Positions 6,784-7,328 of a stretch of DNA of 7,328 bases are shown piece by piece (within the stretch, counting starts at the first letter, position 1; every line of letters starts with the position of its first letter). The notes under the pieces are model-generated. The model had not been told where the DNA came from. It was given only the letters and a program-made list of their open reading frames with translations, and did no database searches. The position numbers and the translations under genes were made by a program. The DNA comes from an uncultured bacterium. GTDB taxonomy: Bacteria; Desulfobacterota; WTBG01. Where the stretch lies: positions 1-7,328 of the forward strand of contig CALJBY010000027.1 of assembly GCA_938024025.1 (NCBI GenBank), given 5' to 3'.

Positions 6784-6816
6784 AAAGGGGAAGGGCTAAC
6801 CTTCCCCTTTTGCGTT
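6784..6816 (+). terminator. Intrinsic terminator after the TPR gene
   Basis: A perfect 11-bp stem (AAAGGGGAAGG at 6784-6794 with CCTTCCCCTTT at 6800-6810) has a 5-nt loop and is followed by TGCGTTTTT. The symmetric A-run/T-run could also work on the other strand, but there is no minus-strand gene just downstream to need it. Confidence 0.88.
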
Positions 6817-6857
6817 TTTAGCTTTAGGATTTCGGATTATGAAAACGTAAAGGCACC

Positions 6858-6891
6858 GCCCCAGTTAAATAGGTTACACATTTCACGGGGC
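6858..6891. repeat. Short GTTAAAT palindrome-like element, copy A
   Basis: GCCCC-A-GTTAAAT (6858-6870) pairs with ATTTCAC-GGGGC (6880-6891), with one bulge and one mismatch. It has the same CCC-GTTAAAT core as the termini of 6938-7094. The flanks join to give an otherwise recognisable copy of another repeat: CACCGC (6854-6859) and CAGAGGCGCAGAGAGC (6895-6910). It therefore looks inserted. Confidence 0.55.
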
Positions 6892-6937
6892 AGTCAGAGG
6901 CGCAGAGAGCAAAGGAAAAGATGAACGTCGAACATTC

Positions 6938-7094
6938 ACCCTGTTAAATTGCTTGACGAGAAATGTATTACATCTATGTGCTCCGGAGTTTAAGGGATCA
7001 GTATTACACAGGTTTTACGAGTGATCTCAAGCAAAGATTTGAGCAGTATCAGAAAGGTTTTTAAGGAATCGGCTCAAATCTTATTTAACAGGGT
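6938..7094. mobile_element. Putative small element: GIY-YIG remnant between 12-bp perfect inverted repeats
   Basis: ACCCTGTTAAAT (6938-6949) and ATTTAACAGGGT (7083-7094) are perfect inverted repeats enclosing the broken GIY-YIG ORF. A second perfect 11-bp inverted repeat, AAGATTTGAGC (7034-7044) and GCTCAAATCTT (7072-7082), abuts the right terminus. Outside, AACGTCGAACATT (6924-6936) and AACGTCCAACATC (7097-7109) match at 11 of 13 positions. They could be a decayed target duplication or just two copies of a local repeat. Transposition is inferred, not shown. Confidence 0.5.
6963..7064 (+). pseudogene. Truncated GIY-YIG nuclease (UPF0213/YhbQ-like)
   Basis: An ATG-started frame encodes 33 residues before TAA. 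It begins MYYIYVLRSLRDQYYTG and continues FTSDLKQRFEQYQKG. This is the N-terminal half of a small GIY-YIG endonuclease: YIY stands for GIY, YTG for YIG, and Arg25 is the conserved Arg. The usual EHN..G is changed to EQYQKG, losing the His. Intact family members are about 80-100 residues and carry a metal-binding Glu in the missing C-terminal half. No continuation is visible in any frame after the stop. No good ribosome site precedes the ATG. It is almost certainly non-functional as a nuclease. It lies inside the inverted-repeat-bounded segment 6938-7094. Confidence 0.72.
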
Positions 7095-7138
7095 AAAACG
7101 TCCAACATCGAATGTTGAATGAAAAAGAAAAAAAGAAT

Positions 7139-7173
7139 GACGAAAGACGAACAATCGAGTGACGAATGACGAA
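7139..7173. repeat. GACGAA short-motif cluster
   Basis: GACGAA occurs at 7139-7144, 7146-7151, 7161-7166 and 7168-7173. The copies form two pairs with 7-bp spacing, separated by CAATCGAGT. Just upstream CAACAT-CGA-ATGTTG (7103-7117) is a small palindrome. The remaining tail to 7328 is purine-rich degenerate repeat text with no gene that I can see. Confidence 0.5.
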
Positions 7174-7328
7174 GGAAAAAACAGGAGCAGTGAGGAACAG
7201 GTTACGGGTTAAAGAAATGGAGTAGTGGAGTACTGGAGTGTTGCGATTTCCGATTTTAGATTGCGGAATGCGGATTTGGGAGAGCGAGGGTTTTGAACAT
7301 TTGAGATTTGCATTTTGGATTTTTTTAG

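Noticed and set aside
6811..7328. tRNA or structured RNA in the repeat-rich tail
   Set aside because: I found no cloverleaf arms or conserved loop. The stems present are explained by the palindromic elements.

Overview
The window looks like chromosomal DNA from a Gram-negative bacterium. It encodes an outer-membrane porin-like protein with a Sec signal peptide, a Tat-exported iron-sulfur oxidoreductase, a secreted TPR protein and a kinase-like protein resembling LPS-core kinases. The intergenic DNA is crowded with short degenerate repeats. Such repeats, together with a Tat-exported aldo/keto reductase, are familiar from environmental genomes of anaerobic groups (Brocadiales-type Planctomycetes, Desulfobacterota, Nitrospirota). 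The sequence alone does not settle the taxon, and I put low confidence on any of these.

Layout. (1) 69-821, plus: a 7-helix membrane protein of unknown function. (2) 993-2678, plus: a protein made of two tandem kinase-like domains; the second has lost its catalytic Asp. (3) 2723-4021, plus: an O/P-type porin, 44 bp behind gene 2 and probably co-transcribed with it. (4) 4022-4532: about 510 bp without an intact gene, holding nested intergenic repeats and a probable remnant of a GxxExxY-type nuclease gene. (5) 4533-5747, minus: a Tat-signal aldo/keto reductase with a C-terminal cysteine-rich iron-sulfur region. A perfect hairpin overlaps its stop codon. (6) 5748-6001: divergent intergenic region with a near-consensus sigma-70 promoter for the next gene. 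(7) 6002-6751, plus: a secreted TPR-type protein followed by a strong intrinsic terminator. (8) 6811-7328: no intact gene; more repeats and a truncated GIY-YIG nuclease ORF enclosed by 12-bp perfect inverted repeats.

How the genes relate. Genes 2 and 3 may act together at the cell envelope. The others are separate transcription units with no obvious common pathway. The most interesting material is between the genes. A short palindrome-like sequence with a CCC-GTTAAAT / ATTT(A/C)AC-GGG core occurs three times and appears to interrupt other intergenic repeats. The same core forms the inverted termini of the 157-bp segment carrying the broken GIY-YIG ORF. I infer a candidate family of small mobile palindromes, possibly spread by a GIY-YIG nuclease, somewhat like REP palindromes and their RAYT partner. 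That mechanism is a hypothesis.
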